DNA from: Pseudonocardia alni
GTDB taxonomy: Bacteria; Actinomycetota; Actinomycetes; Mycobacteriales; Pseudonocardiaceae
Length of the DNA stretch: 64,000 nucleotides
Assembly (NCBI RefSeq): GCF_002813375.1
Contig: NZ_PHUJ01000003.1
Coordinates: 2,108,001-2,172,000 of the forward strand
Direction: 5' to 3'
This document shows positions 22,791 through 33,523 of this stretch, one piece after another (the stretch's first letter is position 1; each line of letters starts with the position of its first letter). The notes beneath the pieces are model-generated. The model was not told the origin of the DNA. It worked only from the letters and a program-made list of their open reading frames with translations, and did no database searches. The translations under genes were made by a program, and so were the position numbers.

Positions 22791-23447
22791 GTGTCGTTCC
22801 TGCTCCGGGTCGTCCTCCCGGACAAGCCCGGCAATCTCGGCGCCGTCGCGTCCGCACTCGGCGGGGCCGGGGCGGACATCCTGAGCGTGGACGTCGTGGA
22901 GCGTGGCGACGGCCAGGCGGTCGACGACATCGCCGTCGAGCTGCCGACCAACCGGCCGCCGGACGTGCTCATCACCGCTGCCGAGTCGGTGCCCGGGGTG
23001 TCGGTGGAGTCGGTGCGCCCGCACACCGGGCAGCTGGACACCCACCGCGAGCTGGAGCTGCTCGACGAGATCGCAGGCGACCACGCGCACGGGCTCGACC
23101 TGCTCGCCGCCGAGGTACCGAGACTGTTCCGCGCAGGGTGGGCGCTCGTCGCGGTCAGCGAGCACGGCCGCTCCTACCGGATCGCGGAGAGCTCCGCGGC
23201 GCCCGAGACCCGGTCCGGGGACCTGCCCTGGCTGCCGCTGGACCGGGCGATCGCCCTCGACGAGAGCCACTGGGTGCCCGAGCCCTGGCGGGCGATGGAC
23301 ACCGAACTGGCCGCCGCGCCGTTCGGGACCGGGGTACCACCGAAGACGCTGGTGGTCGGGCGGCCGGGTGGGCCGGTGTTCCGGCCGTCGGAGCTGGCGC
23401 GGCTGGCGCACCTGGCCGGGATCGTCGCGACGGTCCTGAAGGCCTGA
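22791..23447 (+). CDS. ACT-domain protein (Rv3013-like)
   Basis: 218 residues, the same length as I recall for M. tuberculosis Rv3013, which also lies between gatC and ligA. The N-terminal ACT domain ([20 protein letters not shown], residues 2-21) is followed by a regulatory region of unknown fold. Probably an amino-acid-binding regulatory protein; no catalytic motif is seen. The GTG at 22791 has GGGAGAGG about nine bases upstream; an in-frame ATG at 22743 would add 16 residues. Divergent from gatC. Confidence 0.8.
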   Translation: MSFLLRVVLPDKPGNLGAVASALGGAGADILSVDVVERGDGQAVDDIAVELPTNRPPDVLITAAESVPGVSVESVRPHTGQLDTHRELELLDEIAGDHAHGLDLLAAEVPRLFRAGWALVAVSEHGRSYRIAESSAAPETRSGDLPWLPLDRAIALDESHWVPEPWRAMDTELAAAPFGTGVPPKTLVVGRPGGPVFRPSELARLAHLAGIVATVLKA

Positions 23448-23471
23448 CCCGCCGCGCCACCGCACCCCTCC

Positions 23472-23502
23472 GCAGGCCCCGGGCCCGGGCCCGGGGGCCT
23501 GC
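23472..23502. terminator. G+C hairpin after the ACT gene
   Basis: GCAGGCCCC and GGGGCCTGC (23472-23480 and 23494-23502) enclose a CCCGGG-rich loop that can extend the stem. It sits 25 bases after the ACT stop, in a convergent gap, and lacks a U tract. Confidence 0.5.
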
Positions 23503-23553
23503 TCCCAGGGGAACTTTCGTAGCGCTCTAAGCCACGAGAGTTCCCCTGGGAGC
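23501..23553. repeat. 53-base near-perfect inverted repeat
   Basis: Two 20-base arms (23501-23520 and 23534-23553) match with a single G-T type mismatch around a 13-base loop, whose outer bases can pair further (GC/GC). The element, with AGGGGAACT-type arms, is much less G+C-rich than the flanks and lies between convergent genes. It could be a bidirectional terminator or one copy of a dispersed palindromic repeat; no second copy is present in this window. Confidence 0.75.
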
Positions 23554-23596
23554 AGCGCCGGGAGTGGACGAGCGGCCGGGGCGACGGCCCGGCGGG

Positions 23597-24316
23597 TCAG
23601 ACCCGGATCGACAGGGCGGTGCGGACGAGGTCGTCGTTGCCGGTCGCGAGCCAGCCGTCGGGACGCACCAGGACGTCCTCGAAGCCGATCCGGGTGTCGA
23701 TGTTGACCCGGGTCGCGTACTCCAGCACCGGCCAGGCGCCCTCCTCCTCGCCGTGCAGCAGCACGGGGACGGGGGGCTGACCGAGGGCGCGCAGGATCCG
23801 GATGCCCTCGGCGACGGCGGTCTCGGGGTCGATCACCGTCGACTCCGCGATCACCCGCCGGGTCCCCGGGGGCAGCCCGTTCTGGCGGAGGGTGACGGCG
23901 TCGCCGCTGGTCCAGACGCCGAGCTCGACGGCGATGCCGACCGACCACGCGGCGTGGCAGACCTCGGTCCAGCCGAGCTCGTGCACGTTGACGCCGCACA
24001 CGTCGGGCTTGCCGGAGCCGAGCCGGCCCCAGGACAGGACGGTCTCGACACGGTCCTTCGGGTCGGGCTGGATCCAGCGCCCGGTCGGGACGCCGATCTC
24101 GATGCCCGGGGCCTCCTGGCGGATCAGCGACACGACGTCGCCGACCACGGCGGGTTCGATCGACTCGGCACCGCTGTCGTCGCGCGGGTGCACGTGCACC
24201 GAGGTGACGCCGAGCCGGGCGACGGCCCGGGCGTCGCGGGCGAGGTGGCGGGCCAGGGTCGGCAGCGCCGGGTGCGCGTCCGCCGGTCGTGAGCCGTTGA
24301 GCGCCGCCTGCAACAC
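23597..24316 (-). CDS. BKACE family enzyme (3-keto-5-aminohexanoate cleavage-type)
   Basis: Beta-keto acid cleavage enzyme family (DUF849): condenses a beta-keto acid with acetyl-CoA in a Zn-dependent TIM barrel. The product begins MLQAALNGSRP, typical of the family, and carries the metal site VHVHPRD (His residues about 41-43), a VPTGRW segment and the EGVRI-like C-terminal region (AVAEGIRILRALG). 239 residues, slightly short for BKACE (about 270). The GTG at 24316 has GGGGAA about 9 bases upstream. Which keto acid is used is unknown. The gene is an insertion relative to the mycobacterial gene order. Confidence 0.8.
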   Translation of the reverse strand: MLQAALNGSRPADAHPALPTLARHLARDARAVARLGVTSVHVHPRDDSGAESIEPAVVGDVVSLIRQEAPGIEIGVPTGRWIQPDPKDRVETVLSWGRLGSGKPDVCGVNVHELGWTEVCHAAWSVGIAVELGVWTSGDAVTLRQNGLPPGTRRVIAESTVIDPETAVAEGIRILRALGQPPVPVLLHGEEEGAWPVLEYATRVNIDTRIGFEDVLVRPDGWLATGNDDLVRTALSIRV

Positions 24317-24341
24317 CGTGTGTTCCCCGATCCGAGTGGTC

Positions 24342-24381
24342 GTCCTCCGGCCGGGAGGACCCCGCCGTGCGACCGAGAGTA
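24342..24381 (-). promoter_or_regulatory. candidate promoter and operator of the BKACE gene
   Basis: A 7-bp inverted repeat GTCCTCC-N5-GGAGGAC (24342-24360) lies between the BKACE start and a TACTCT -10-like hexamer (minus strand, 24376-24381), where a repressor could block elongation or initiation. Confidence 0.35.
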
Positions 24382-24555
24382 GGCGGTGATCGACCGCGGC
24401 CCGCGGCCGGGCGCGGGCGCGGGCGGGGGACGTCGACGTCCGGCTACCGGGCCGCGCCGGACGTCGAACACGCCCGGTGAGCGGTCGCTCACTGTCGGCG
24501 TGGCGCACGCCGTGTCGCCGGACGGGACGGGCCGGCCGGGTGCCCGGGCCGGCGG

Positions 24556-27108
<2,553 letters not shown>

Positions 27109-27109
27109 C

Positions 27110-27115
27110 TACCGT
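27110..27115 (+). promoter_or_regulatory. -10 element of a leaderless promoter for the ankyrin gene
   Basis: TACCGT, six bases before the GTG at 27122; no ribosome site. Confidence 0.5.
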
Positions 27116-27121
27116 GGCGGG

Positions 27122-27505
27122 GTGGACCAGGCCGCCGTGGAACTCGCGCACCGGATGTTCGACCTGGCCCGCGAGGGTGCGGCGGAGCAGCTGGCCGCCT
27201 ACCTCGACGCGGGCGTCCCGGTCGGGCTGACCGACCCCAAGGGCGACACCCTGCTGATCCTCGCCGCCTACTACGGCCACGACGCGGTCGTCGCCGATCT
27301 GCTGGCCCGCGGCGCGACGCCGGACCACACCAACGACCGCGGCCAGACCGCGCTCGCCGCCGCGCTGTTCGCCCGGTCGGCGCCGTCGGTGACCGCGCTG
27401 CTCGCCGCGGGCGCCGACCCGCATCACGGCAGCCCGTCGGCGTGGGCGACCGTCGAGCACTTCGACCTGCCCGACATGCGGGCGCTGCTGGAAGCGGGGG
27501 CCTGA
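27122..27505 (+). CDS. ankyrin-repeat protein
   Basis: A 127-residue protein made of three or four ankyrin repeats (GDTLLILAAYYGHDAVVADL and GQTALAAALFARSAPSVTAL are recognisable units), with no other domain or signal peptide. Probably a cytosolic protein-protein adaptor. The GTG at 27122 is chosen because a TAnnnT box sits six bases before it and the homologous fold starts soon after. It is divergent from ligA and followed after only three bases by the VOC gene, so these two are cotranscribed. Confidence 0.82.
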   Translation: MDQAAVELAHRMFDLAREGAAEQLAAYLDAGVPVGLTDPKGDTLLILAAYYGHDAVVADLLARGATPDHTNDRGQTALAAALFARSAPSVTALLAAGADPHHGSPSAWATVEHFDLPDMRALLEAGA

Positions 27506-27508
27506 GCC

Positions 27509-27907
27509 GTGCTGCGGCTGGGGTTCCCGGTCGTCGGCGTCGCCGATCTCGACCGGGCCGCCGCGTTCTGGGCCGCCGCGCTGCACCTGCAGGTCTCCGA
27601 GGAGTGGGCGAGCCCCTCCTGGCGCACCCTGACCGGCCCCGGCGGCGACCGGGTACTCGGCCTGATGCACAGTGCCTCCCCACCCGAGCCCAGGCCCCGC
27701 CTGCACCTGGACCTCCTGGTCGACACCACCGACGAGCAGGAGGCCGAGGTCGCGCGGCTCGGATCGCTGGGGGCGACCCTGCCCGACTGGGACGGCTACC
27801 CCGCCGAGCCCGACTTCGTCGTCCTCGCCGACCCCGACGGCAACGTGTTCTGCGTGGTCGACCTGAGCCGGGCGCCGTCCTCGGAGGCTGTCGGTGGCGG
27901 CGCCTAG
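27509..27907 (+). CDS. VOC (glyoxalase-fold) family protein
   Basis: 132 residues containing paired beta-alpha-beta-beta-beta modules of the vicinal oxygen chelate fold: GFPVVGVADLDRAAAFW at the start and VLADPDGNVFCVVD at the end. Such proteins are dioxygenases, isomerases or antibiotic-binding proteins; the function here cannot be assigned. GTG 27509 follows the ankyrin stop by three bases. Its TAG stop forms part of the -10 box of prfC. Confidence 0.82.
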   Translation: MLRLGFPVVGVADLDRAAAFWAAALHLQVSEEWASPSWRTLTGPGGDRVLGLMHSASPPEPRPRLHLDLLVDTTDEQEAEVARLGSLGATLPDWDGYPAEPDFVVLADPDGNVFCVVDLSRAPSSEAVGGGA

Positions 27908-27910
27908 AAT
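27905..27910 (+). promoter_or_regulatory. -10 element of a leaderless promoter for prfC
   Basis: TAGAAT, the best -10 match in the window, six bases before the prfC GTG and overlapping the stop codon of the preceding gene. Confidence 0.6.
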
Positions 27911-27916
27911 GCGGGT

Positions 27917-29548
27917 GTGAGCACCACCGAGAGCGACGCCCGGCAGCCCGGATCCGCCACCGACGCACGCGTCGTCGGCGAGACCGCCCGCCGGCGCACG
28001 TTCGCGGTGATCTCCCACCCCGACGCGGGCAAGTCGACCCTCACCGAGGCGCTGGCGCTGCACGCGGAGGTCATCGACTCCGCGGGTGCGGTGCACGGCA
28101 AGTCCGGCCGCAAGGGCGTCACCTCGGACTGGATGGAGATGGAGCGCGCCCGCGGCATCTCGGTGTCCTCGGCGGTGCTGCAGTTCGCCTACCGCGACTG
28201 TGTGATCAACCTGCTCGACACCCCCGGCCACGGCGACTTCTCCGAGGACACCTACCGGGTGCTCGCCGCCGTCGACGCCGCGGTGATGCTGCTCGACGCC
28301 GCGAAGGGCCTCGAGCCGCAGACCCTCAAGCTCTTCGACGTCTGCCGCTCGCGCGGTGTCCCGATCGTCACCTTCGTCAACAAGTGGGACCGGCCCGGCC
28401 GCGAGGCCCTGGAGCTGCTCGACGAGGTCGAGCAGACCATCGGCCTGCGCCCGATGCCGCTGACCTGGCCGCTGGGCATCGCCGGGCAGTTCAAGGGGCT
28501 CATCGAGCGCACCACCGGCGAGTACACCGCGTTCACCCGCGCCGCGGGCGGCGCGACCAAGGCCACCGCGCACGTCGTCGACGCCGAGACGATCGCCGCG
28601 CAGGAGCCGGAGTACTGGCAGAACGCGCAGGACGAGCTGGGCCTGCTCGACGAGATCGGTGCCGGGTTCGACGAGGAGGGCTTCCGCTCCGGCAAGGCCA
28701 CCCCGGTGCTGTTCGGGTCGGCGCTGTCGAACATCGGCGTCGCCCGGCTGCTCGACTCGCTGGTCGACCTGGCCCCGCCGCCCGCCCCCCGCCCGGACGT
28801 GAAGGGCGACGACCGCCCGCTCGAGGCGCCCACCTCCGGACTGATCTTCAAGGTCCAGGCCGGCATGGACAAGGCGCACCGCGACCGGATGGCGTTCCTG
28901 CGGATCTGCTCGGGCCGGTTCGAGCGCGGCATGGTGCTCACCCACGCCGCGACCGGCAAGCCGTTCGCCACCAAGTACGCGCAGTCGGTGTTCGGCGCCG
29001 AGCGCAAGACCGTCGAGGAGGCCTTCCCCGGCGACATCGTCGGCCTGGTCAACGCCACCGCCCTGCGCCCCGGCGACACCCTCTACGCCGCCGACCCGGT
29101 CGAGTTCCCGTCGATCCCGGCGTTCGCCCCGGAGCACTTCGCGGTGATCCGTGCGAAGGACGCAGGCAAGTACAAGCAGTTCCGCAAGGGGATCGAGCAG
29201 CTCGGCAACGAGGCGGTCATCCAGATCCTGCGCTCGGACCTGCGCGGCGACCAGGCGCCGGTGCTCGCCGCGGTCGGGCCGCTGCAGTTCGACGTCGTCA
29301 CCACGCGGCTGGAGACCGAGTTCAACGCCCCGGTCACCCTCGACCGGCTGCCGTACCAGATCGCGCGCCTGGTCGACCCCGAGGCGGTCGAGGCGCTGGC
29401 CGGGCAGTCCGAGTGCGAGGTCCTGCGACGCGCCTCGGACGGCGAGCACCTCGCGCTGTTCACCAACAAGTGGCGGATGGACATCATCCAGCGCAAGTTC
29501 CCCGACATGCGGTTCGAGGCCATGCCCGCCGGGTCGTCGATCTCCTGA
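27917..29548 (+). CDS. prfC: peptide chain release factor 3
   Basis: GTPase that recycles RF1/RF2 from the ribosome after termination. 543 residues. G1 HPDAGKST (34-41), G2-region RGISVSSAV, G3 DTPGHGD (101-107), G4 NKWD (155-158), then the EF-G-like domains II and III including FKVQAGMDKAHRDRMAFL and the RF3-specific FDVVTTRLETEF. The GTG at 27917 has no Shine-Dalgarno but a TAGAAT six bases upstream, so a leaderless transcript is likely even though the VOC gene ends only nine bases earlier. Confidence 0.95.
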   Translation: MSTTESDARQPGSATDARVVGETARRRTFAVISHPDAGKSTLTEALALHAEVIDSAGAVHGKSGRKGVTSDWMEMERARGISVSSAVLQFAYRDCVINLLDTPGHGDFSEDTYRVLAAVDAAVMLLDAAKGLEPQTLKLFDVCRSRGVPIVTFVNKWDRPGREALELLDEVEQTIGLRPMPLTWPLGIAGQFKGLIERTTGEYTAFTRAAGGATKATAHVVDAETIAAQEPEYWQNAQDELGLLDEIGAGFDEEGFRSGKATPVLFGSALSNIGVARLLDSLVDLAPPPAPRPDVKGDDRPLEAPTSGLIFKVQAGMDKAHRDRMAFLRICSGRFERGMVLTHAATGKPFATKYAQSVFGAERKTVEEAFPGDIVGLVNATALRPGDTLYAADPVEFPSIPAFAPEHFAVIRAKDAGKYKQFRKGIEQLGNEAVIQILRSDLRGDQAPVLAAVGPLQFDVVTTRLETEFNAPVTLDRLPYQIARLVDPEAVEALAGQSECEVLRRASDGEHLALFTNKWRMDIIQRKFPDMRFEAMPAGSSIS

Positions 29549-29552
29549 TCCG

Positions 29553-30437
29553 CTGAGCACCGTCGCCGCGGTCGGGGCCGCGCTGCTCGCGGCGCTGCTG
29601 TTCGCGCTCGCCGCCGTCGCCCAGCAGACCTCGGCGGCGGCGGACCCGCACGACCGCGGCACGGCGATGCTCGCCCGGCTGGTCCGCGACCCGCGTTGGC
29701 TCGCCGGCTCGCTGGGTGACACGGTGGCGTTCGCGATGCAGGCCGTTGCGCTCGGGTTCGGGTCGCTGCTGCTGGTGCAGCCGCTCATCGTGACCCAGCT
29801 GGTGTTCGCGCTGCCGCTGGCCGCGTGGTGGGCCGGGCGGCGCCCGTCGCGCCGGGAGCTGGTCTGGGCCGCGGTGCTGGTGGTGGCGCTGGTGCTGTTC
29901 GTGACCGTCGGCGAGCCGACCGCCGGGGTCGACCGGACGGGCCTCGCGGCCTGGGCGCCGACCGGGTCGGTGCTGCTCGTGCTGTTCGCCGCGTGCCTCG
30001 TCGCGGCCCGGAGCGCGACCGGCACCGCCCGGGCGCTGCTGCTCGCCGCGGCGACCGGGATCGCCTACGGCGTCGTCGCCGCGCTCACCCTCGGCGTGGT
30101 CGACACGCTGTCCGACGGGCTCGTCGCGCTGCTGACGTCGTGGGAGACCTGGGCGCTCGCGGTCGCCGTCGTCGGGGGCACGCTGCTGCAGCAGACCGCG
30201 TTCCAGGCCGGCGCGCTCGGGGCCTCGCTGCCGGCGGTGGTCGTCGGGGAACCGGTGGTCGCGGCGGTCGTCGGGGTGACCGTGCTCGACGAGCGGCTGG
30301 CCACCGGCGGGGCGGGGTGGCTGCTCGTCGCGGTGCTGGTGGTCGTGCTCGTGGTGGCGACGGTCGCGCTGGCGCGGGCGAGCGCGGGATCCGGGGAGCG
30401 GTCAGGGGTCCTCGACACCGGCGAGCAGGCGTCGTAG
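29553..30437 (+). CDS. DMT-superfamily membrane transporter-like protein
   Basis: About 294 residues with nine or ten hydrophobic helices, of the drug/metabolite transporter superfamily (two repeated five-helix halves; the second half has ASLPAVVVGEPVVAAVVG and ends in a short polar tail). Substrate unknown. No ATG, GTG or TTG exists in frame before the first helix: the nearest upstream candidate is a CTG at 29553, four bases after the prfC stop; the first ATG (29665) would remove helix 1. I annotate the CTG, with low certainty for the start. Probably coupled to prfC. Confidence 0.68.
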   Translation: MSTVAAVGAALLAALLFALAAVAQQTSAAADPHDRGTAMLARLVRDPRWLAGSLGDTVAFAMQAVALGFGSLLLVQPLIVTQLVFALPLAAWWAGRRPSRRELVWAAVLVVALVLFVTVGEPTAGVDRTGLAAWAPTGSVLLVLFAACLVAARSATGTARALLLAAATGIAYGVVAALTLGVVDTLSDGLVALLTSWETWALAVAVVGGTLLQQTAFQAGALGASLPAVVVGEPVVAAVVGVTVLDERLATGGAGWLLVAVLVVVLVVATVALARASAGSGERSGVLDTGEQAS

Positions 30438-30690
30438 CAACCCGTCGAGGAGGGTGCGGTCGTCCGGGCCGAGCGGGCCGAGGATCCGCCGCTCGTCGTC
30501 GACGTGGTCGGCGACGGCCCGGTCGACGAGCTCGCGGCCGGGGTCGGTGAGGCGGGCCAGGATGCTGCGGAGGTTCTCCGGGTCGAGGCTGCGCGTGGTC
30601 GAGCCGGTGGGTCGTCGCGGCCGGGGACAGCATGAGCGCGCGGCTGAGGCCGGCGAGCACGCGTCGCGGACTCGCGGACCGGCGGAAGAC
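30402..30690 (-). pseudogene. MarR-family regulator, frameshifted and internally deleted
   Basis: Two pieces of a MarR protein lie in different minus-strand frames. The upstream piece (about 30690-30600) reads ASPRRVLAGLSRALMLSPAA-TTHRLD, the recognition-helix region; the downstream piece (about 30600-30402) reads LDPENLRSILARLTDPGREL and ends RTLLDGLLRRLLAGVEDP, the dimerisation tail. The wing between them is missing and the frame shifts. An in-frame TAG lies just before the first piece. The 3' end overlaps the transporter gene by 36 bases, convergent. Confidence 0.6.
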
Positions 30691-30889
30691 GATCTACCGC
30701 CGGGCCTGTGATGGACCGGGCAGCCGAGGACATCCGCCTGGCCACCACCGACCCGTCGGTCACGTACCGGCGATCGCGGCGACACACCTCCGAGGCACGG
30801 CAGGGTGCGCGACCCGGGCCACCTGCGCGCAGCCTCCCGCCGCGCCATCGCCCACCACACCGCCGGAGGACCCGAACCATCTCGCATCA

Positions 30890-30918
30890 GAACTACTTGC
30901 CTGAGCGGCAACTAGTTG
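30890..30918. promoter_or_regulatory. MarR-type operator-like palindromes
   Basis: CAACTAGTTG (30909-30918) is a perfect 10-base palindrome, and GAACTACTTG (30890-30899), 19 bases earlier, differs from it at two positions. Such sites are typical of winged-helix repressors. They lie between the MarR remnant and the membrane protein/wHTH pair, so the surviving wHTH protein at 31412 could bind them. Confidence 0.45.
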
Positions 30919-30954
30919 GCACGCTCGACCCCGACGACACCGATGGGGGCTCGG

Positions 30955-31419
30955 ATGGACACTCCGGACGCACGACGAGCGACCGAGGCGCTTCAGGAGA
31001 TCGAGGCGGCACGACGGGCCGTGGACGCCGCAGACCGGCGCTCTCGGCCCGCGGTCCTGATCGCCACCGCCGCGCTCACCGTCCTCGACTTCGCTGCGAA
31101 GGACCACCTGCCGCGACGCGGTCAGCGGGTCGTCACCGCGGTCGCCCTCGCCGGCGTGCTCGGCGTCTCACTCGCCGACGTGCGCTCCACTCCGGTCGTC
31201 GTCTATGCGGCCGCTGACGGACCCGCCCCGGGCAGGGCCGCGGCGTTGTTCGGAGCCTCCATCGGCTGGTTCGCGGCCGAGCGGGTGGCCGTCGCCCTCC
31301 TACGGCGCAGCCGGCTGCGCCGCCCGAACACCGCCGCCGGGATCCTCCTCGGCGTGTCACGCCCGCTCGGGAGCGTCCTCGTCACCCGGATCCTGCCACG
31401 CGCCGGTCGCGATGTCTGA
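30955..31419 (+). CDS. membrane protein of unknown function paired with a wHTH regulator
   Basis: 154 residues. A charged helical head (about 1-30, EALQEIEAARRAV) precedes three or four hydrophobic segments (about 32-50, 57-75, 85-110) and a basic C-terminus. I do not recognise a named family. ATG 30955 has GGGGGC upstream; two in-frame ATG codons earlier are possible but less well placed. It overlaps the downstream wHTH gene by eight bases; this small membrane protein/wHTH pairing is common in actinobacteria and suggests the regulator controls it. Confidence 0.62.
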   Translation: MDTPDARRATEALQEIEAARRAVDAADRRSRPAVLIATAALTVLDFAAKDHLPRRGQRVVTAVALAGVLGVSLADVRSTPVVVYAAADGPAPGRAAALFGASIGWFAAERVAVALLRRSRLRRPNTAAGILLGVSRPLGSVLVTRILPRAGRDV

Positions 31420-31732
31420 GGACTCTCCCGACACCCGACTGGTCCCGCTGCTCCTGGACCCGACCCGCCTGCGTGTGGTCGCGACACTCCTCGCCGCAGG
31501 CGAGGTCGAGTTCGCGTTCGTCCGCGACAGGGTCGGACTGAGCGACTCCGCGCTGTCGAAGCAGGTCAAGGCCCTGTCCGACGCCGGCGTGGTGACCTCG
31601 CGGCGGGAGCCGCACGGGCCCGCGCGCCGGACGTGGCTGCGGCTCAGCCCGGACGGGCGACGGCAGGTCGAGGTCCACGTCGGCGCGTTGCGCGACATCG
31701 CCGGTGGCGCCGACGGGTCCGGATCCGGGTGA
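31412..31732 (+). CDS. winged-helix transcriptional regulator
   Basis: 106 residues, a single winged-helix domain: LLLDPTRLRVVATLLAAGE, then a recognition helix LSDSALSKQVKALSDAGV and a wing RREPHGPARRTWLRLSPDGR. It resembles the short ArsR/MarR-like regulators with no ligand domain. ATG 31412 lies inside the last codons of the preceding membrane-protein gene (8-base overlap), so the two are translated together. Likely autoregulatory through the palindromes near 30.9 kb (inference). Confidence 0.8.
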   Translation: MSEDSPDTRLVPLLLDPTRLRVVATLLAAGEVEFAFVRDRVGLSDSALSKQVKALSDAGVVTSRREPHGPARRTWLRLSPDGRRQVEVHVGALRDIAGGADGSGSG

Positions 31733-31871
31733 CGCGCCGCGCCGGGTAGAAGGAACCGCGACCGTCGGCCGGTGGGACACGGCCCCCGCTCCGGGCGACA
31801 CCCGACGGCGTCGGGCGTCGACGCTTCTGCACCGCGCGGGGAGCAGGGTCTCCCGCTCCCCGCGCTGCGAC

Positions 31872-32177
31872 TCACCGGGGCCGGCCCGTGACGGAACCGG
31901 CGGCGGTCGCGTAGGCGGCGGCCGGGATCTGGTCGGCGCCGAACACGACGTGCCCGACGGCGGCGACGTCGCCGCTCCCGAAGCCGCCGCACAGCTCGAC
32001 CAGGGTGACCCGCTCGTCGCGGACCAGGCCGGCGGCGACGGCGGGCGCGTCCGCGGTCGACGCGACGGCGACGACCATCGAGCACTGCCCACCGGACTCG
32101 AGCACGAGGCAATCACGGTCGGGGTCGGCGCCGGGGTGCTCGACCAGGTAGGCCCAGCGGGCCGGTTCGGTGGTCAT
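31872..32177 (-). CDS. DUF6506-like small protein
   Basis: 101 residues with the pattern of DUF6506: an N-terminal beta strand with PGADPDRDCLVLESG, then DERVTLVELCGGFGSGDVAAV, and a C-terminal region with several Ala. The invariant-looking ELCGGFG is the best clue. ATG 32177. Function unknown. It stands alone on the minus strand between the wHTH gene and a VOC gene. Confidence 0.58.
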   Translation of the reverse strand: MTTEPARWAYLVEHPGADPDRDCLVLESGGQCSMVVAVASTADAPAVAAGLVRDERVTLVELCGGFGSGDVAAVGHVVFGADQIPAAAYATAAGSVTGRPR

Positions 32178-32272
32178 GGACCCATCGTCGGAACTGAACC
32201 CCGCTCCGGGTCAAGCCCGGTCCGGGCACACCCGGCCCCGCCGCGGGCCGCGCTGCGGTCCGGCCGGCCAGG

Positions 32273-32668
32273 TCAGGAGGCCAGGACGAAGAACTCCAGC
32301 GCGTTGCCGTCGGGGTCCTTGAACGACAGCGCCAGGCCGTAGTCGGCCTCGACGATCCCGTCGTGGGCGATCCCGACCGAGTCCAGGTGGTCGCGCCACA
32401 GCTCGATCTCCGCCCGGTCCGCGACGCCGAACCCGACGTGGTCCATGCCCGGCCGGTCCGGGGCGAACGCGTCACCGGTGTCGACGGAGTCGTGCCGGGT
32501 CAGGCCCAGCAGCTGGCCCGAGGGCAGCGCGAACACGCGGCGGTGGAACGGCCCGTCGGACAACGTCATCGCCGGCTCGGAGCCGATCAGCTTCGAGTAC
32601 CAGGCCTCGCTGACCTCCAGGTCGGTGACCGAGAGTGCGAGGTGGTGGATGGCGGGGAACTCGGGCAC
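32273..32668 (-). CDS. VOC (glyoxalase-fold) family protein
   Basis: 131 residues with a canonical VOC layout: AIHHLALSVTDLEVSEAWYS near the start, a GMDHVGFGVADRAEIELW second module and the metal-site end SFKDPDGNALEFFV, where Glu near the C-terminus and the early His are likely metal ligands. GTG 32668 is fixed by a perfect GGAGGT six bases upstream. Substrate unknown; the glyoxalase I/fosfomycin-resistance-like subgroup is most similar in pattern. Confidence 0.85.
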   Translation of the reverse strand: MPEFPAIHHLALSVTDLEVSEAWYSKLIGSEPAMTLSDGPFHRRVFALPSGQLLGLTRHDSVDTGDAFAPDRPGMDHVGFGVADRAEIELWRDHLDSVGIAHDGIVEADYGLALSFKDPDGNALEFFVLAS

Positions 32669-32863
32669 GGGACGACCTCCGGATCGCATGGCGGGACGTG
32701 CATGTCCTGGGTTCCCGTTCCACCCGATGATCAATCGTGCACGACCGTTCTGCGGGCCGCGCCCCACCAGCTCCCGAACCGACGCGGCGCGCCCGCCACC
32801 CGACGCGGCGGGGTACGGCGGGCGGGGTGCGACCGAGCAGGACGCCACAGGGCAGGGAGGGGG

Positions 32864-33523
32864 TCAGCCCGCCGCGTCGGCCGGGTCGCCGTGGCGCACG
32901 TCCACCGGCCACGCCCCGGCGGGCAGCCGGTGCAACCGGGCGTAGTGCTCGGCGATGTCGTCCGGGTCGTAGGCGGTTCCCGGCGCGACCGGCCCGCACA
33001 CGGTCACGGTCGCCGACCGCACCCCTCGCGGCCCGAACTCGGCGTCGAGCAGCTCGGCCAGCGCGCGCAGCCCGGCCTTGCCCAGCGACAGGCTCGTCAG
33101 CTGCGGCAGTGGGTGCGGCATGCCGGCCGTCATCAGGTAGCTGCCGCCGTCGCCGTCGGCCATCGCCGGCAGCAGCGCCGCGGCAGTGGTCACCGCGCCG
33201 CCGACGTTGACCGCCCAGGTGTCGCGCAGCGTCGCCGCGTCGAGCCCGGTGACGGTGTCGGCACGGATCACCCCGGCGTTGTAGACGACGACCTCGGGCA
33301 CCCCGAGCCGCTCGACCAGACCGCCGAGCGCGGTGCGCAGCGCCGCCTCGTCGGCGACGTCGGCGGTGGCACCGGCTGCCCCGCCGGGGAGGTCGGCGAG
33401 CAGGCCGTCCACCGTGGACGACGAGCGGGCGAGCACCCCGACGGGGTGGCCGGCGGCGGCGAAGCGGCGGGCGACCGAGCGGCCGATGCCCGGCCCCGCG
33501 CCGACGACGAACACGGCGGCCAT
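32864..33523 (-). CDS. SDR-fold protein lacking the catalytic tyrosine
   Basis: 219 residues with an intact Rossmann motif VGAGPGIGRSVA at the N-terminus, the VVYNAG segment and the NVGGAV helix of short-chain dehydrogenases. The YxxxK active-site signature reads LSLGK: lysine is present, but the tyrosine four residues before it is leucine, and the usual catalytic serine position reads LMTAGM. It may bind NAD(P) without classical dehydrogenase activity, or use another residue. ATG 33523. It stands alone, 195 bases from the VOC gene. Confidence 0.8.
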   Translation of the reverse strand: MAAVFVVGAGPGIGRSVARRFAAAGHPVGVLARSSSTVDGLLADLPGGAAGATADVADEAALRTALGGLVERLGVPEVVVYNAGVIRADTVTGLDAATLRDTWAVNVGGAVTTAAALLPAMADGDGGSYLMTAGMPHPLPQLTSLSLGKAGLRALAELLDAEFGPRGVRSATVTVCGPVAPGTAYDPDDIAEHYARLHRLPAGAWPVDVRHGDPADAAG

